Source: Parvularcula sp. (lineage in GTDB: Bacteria > Pseudomonadota > Alphaproteobacteria > Caulobacterales > Parvularculaceae). From it: a DNA stretch of 6,250 nt. How positions within the stretch are numbered: the first letter of the stretch is position 1; each line of letters opens with the position of its first letter. The stretch lies in contig DNZB01000257.1 in assembly GCA_003506635.1 (NCBI GenBank), positions 12,633-18,882 of the forward strand, read 5' to 3'. The position numbers were made by a program, and so were the translations under genes. The notes beneath the pieces were generated by a model. That model was not told the origin of the DNA. It did not search any database and was given only the letters and a program-made list of their open reading frames with translations. Positions 5,904 to 6,250 of this stretch are shown piece by piece.

Positions 5904-6250
5904 GTGGCCGACCCTTTCAACGGAAAATTATGCGTTGTCACCGGCGCCGCCTCCGGCATCGGCCGGGCAGTCGCGCTCGAACTCGCGCGCCGGGGCGCTG
6001 CGCTCGCCTTGTCGGACGTCAACGCGCCCGGCCTTGAAGAAACGCGCGCGTTGATCGGGCCGGTCCCGTCGAACCGCATTCGCATCGATCAGCTGGATGT
6101 CGCCGACGCGGCGGCGATCGAGCGCTACGCGCTGTCGGTGAAGGAAAGCCTCGGCGATGCTGACTATGTCTTCAACATCGCAGGTTTGACCCGGGTCGGG
6201 CGCTTCGAGGAGACGCCGCTGTCGTCCATCGAGAAGATCATGGACGTAAA
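5904..6250 (+). CDS. Short-chain dehydrogenase/reductase, N-terminal part (3' end outside window)
   Basis: A classical SDR oxidoreductase, truncated by the right edge with no stop reached; about 115 of an expected roughly 250 or more residues are seen. Numbered from the alternative ATG at 5898, the glycine-rich cofactor motif TGAASGIG is at residues 15-22. An acid ending strand 2 (LSDVN, D40) favours NAD(H) over NADP(H). The adenine-pocket DV follows at 68-69, then the structural NIAG motif at 93-96. The catalytic Ser-Tyr-Lys residues lie beyond the edge, so activity cannot be judged. The start is GTG 5904 by ribosome-site spacing, or ATG 5898, which adds two residues. It follows the phosphatase gene by 92 bases (86 if ATG 5898 is used) and may be a separate unit. 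The substrate is unknown; the family is too broad to guess. Confidence 0.85.
   Translation, partial: MADPFNGKLCVVTGAASGIGRAVALELARRGAALALSDVNAPGLEETRALIGPVPSNRIRIDQLDVADAAAIERYALSVKESLGDADYVFNIAGLTRVGRFEETPLSSIEKIMDV

Noticed and set aside
5835..6037. Small frames starting at 5835 and 5843 in the phosphatase-SDR gap
   Set aside because: The first is six codons long; the second runs in another frame into the SDR gene with an Arg-rich composition typical of a shadow.

Overview
The window is GC-rich, densely packed chromosomal DNA with every gene on the + strand. Gene content and order (ntrX - trkA - D-amino-acid aminotransferase - hfq - hflX) match the conserved nitrogen-regulation neighbourhood of Alphaproteobacteria, most like Rhizobiales/Hyphomicrobiales. 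That assignment rests on recognised protein families and gene order; the genus cannot be fixed from the sequence alone. I see no tRNA, rRNA, CRISPR array, insertion sequence, phage gene or base-composition break.

Layout. 1-1012: the 3' two thirds of ntrX (AAA+ and DNA-binding domains of a response regulator; its receiver domain lies off the left edge). 1050-2423: complete trkA (K+ uptake regulatory subunit). 2433-3290: complete fold-type IV PLP enzyme with D-amino-acid aminotransferase motifs. 3291-3382: a 92-base leader in front of hfq with two short hairpins and a weak promoter candidate. 3383-3622: complete hfq (RNA chaperone, 79 aa). 3629-5008: complete hflX (ribosome-associated GTPase). 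5005-5811: inositol-monophosphatase-family phosphatase, overlapping hflX by ATGA. 5812-5903: short gap with an imperfect repeat and a short T-run. 5904-6250: the 5' part of a short-chain dehydrogenase/reductase running off the right edge.

How the genes fit together. Gaps from ntrX to trkA (37 b), trkA to the aminotransferase (9 b), hfq to hflX (6 b) and hflX to the phosphatase (4-b overlap) suggest co-transcription and, in places, translational coupling. The dat-hfq gap is the most likely internal promoter or control point. NtrX is the output half of the NtrY/NtrX two-component system, TrkA gates K+ uptake by cytosolic nucleotide binding, Hfq acts on sRNA-mRNA pairs, and HflX rescues stalled ribosomes. 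The set resembles a stress and nutrient housekeeping cluster rather than one pathway. The SDR gene is probably a separate unit.

The most notable points are that NtrX lacks the sigma-54-contacting GAFTGA loop, the structured hfq leader, and that hfq and hflX share one reading frame separated by a single amber codon. I found no convincing undescribed system here; this is mostly an ordinary conserved core region.
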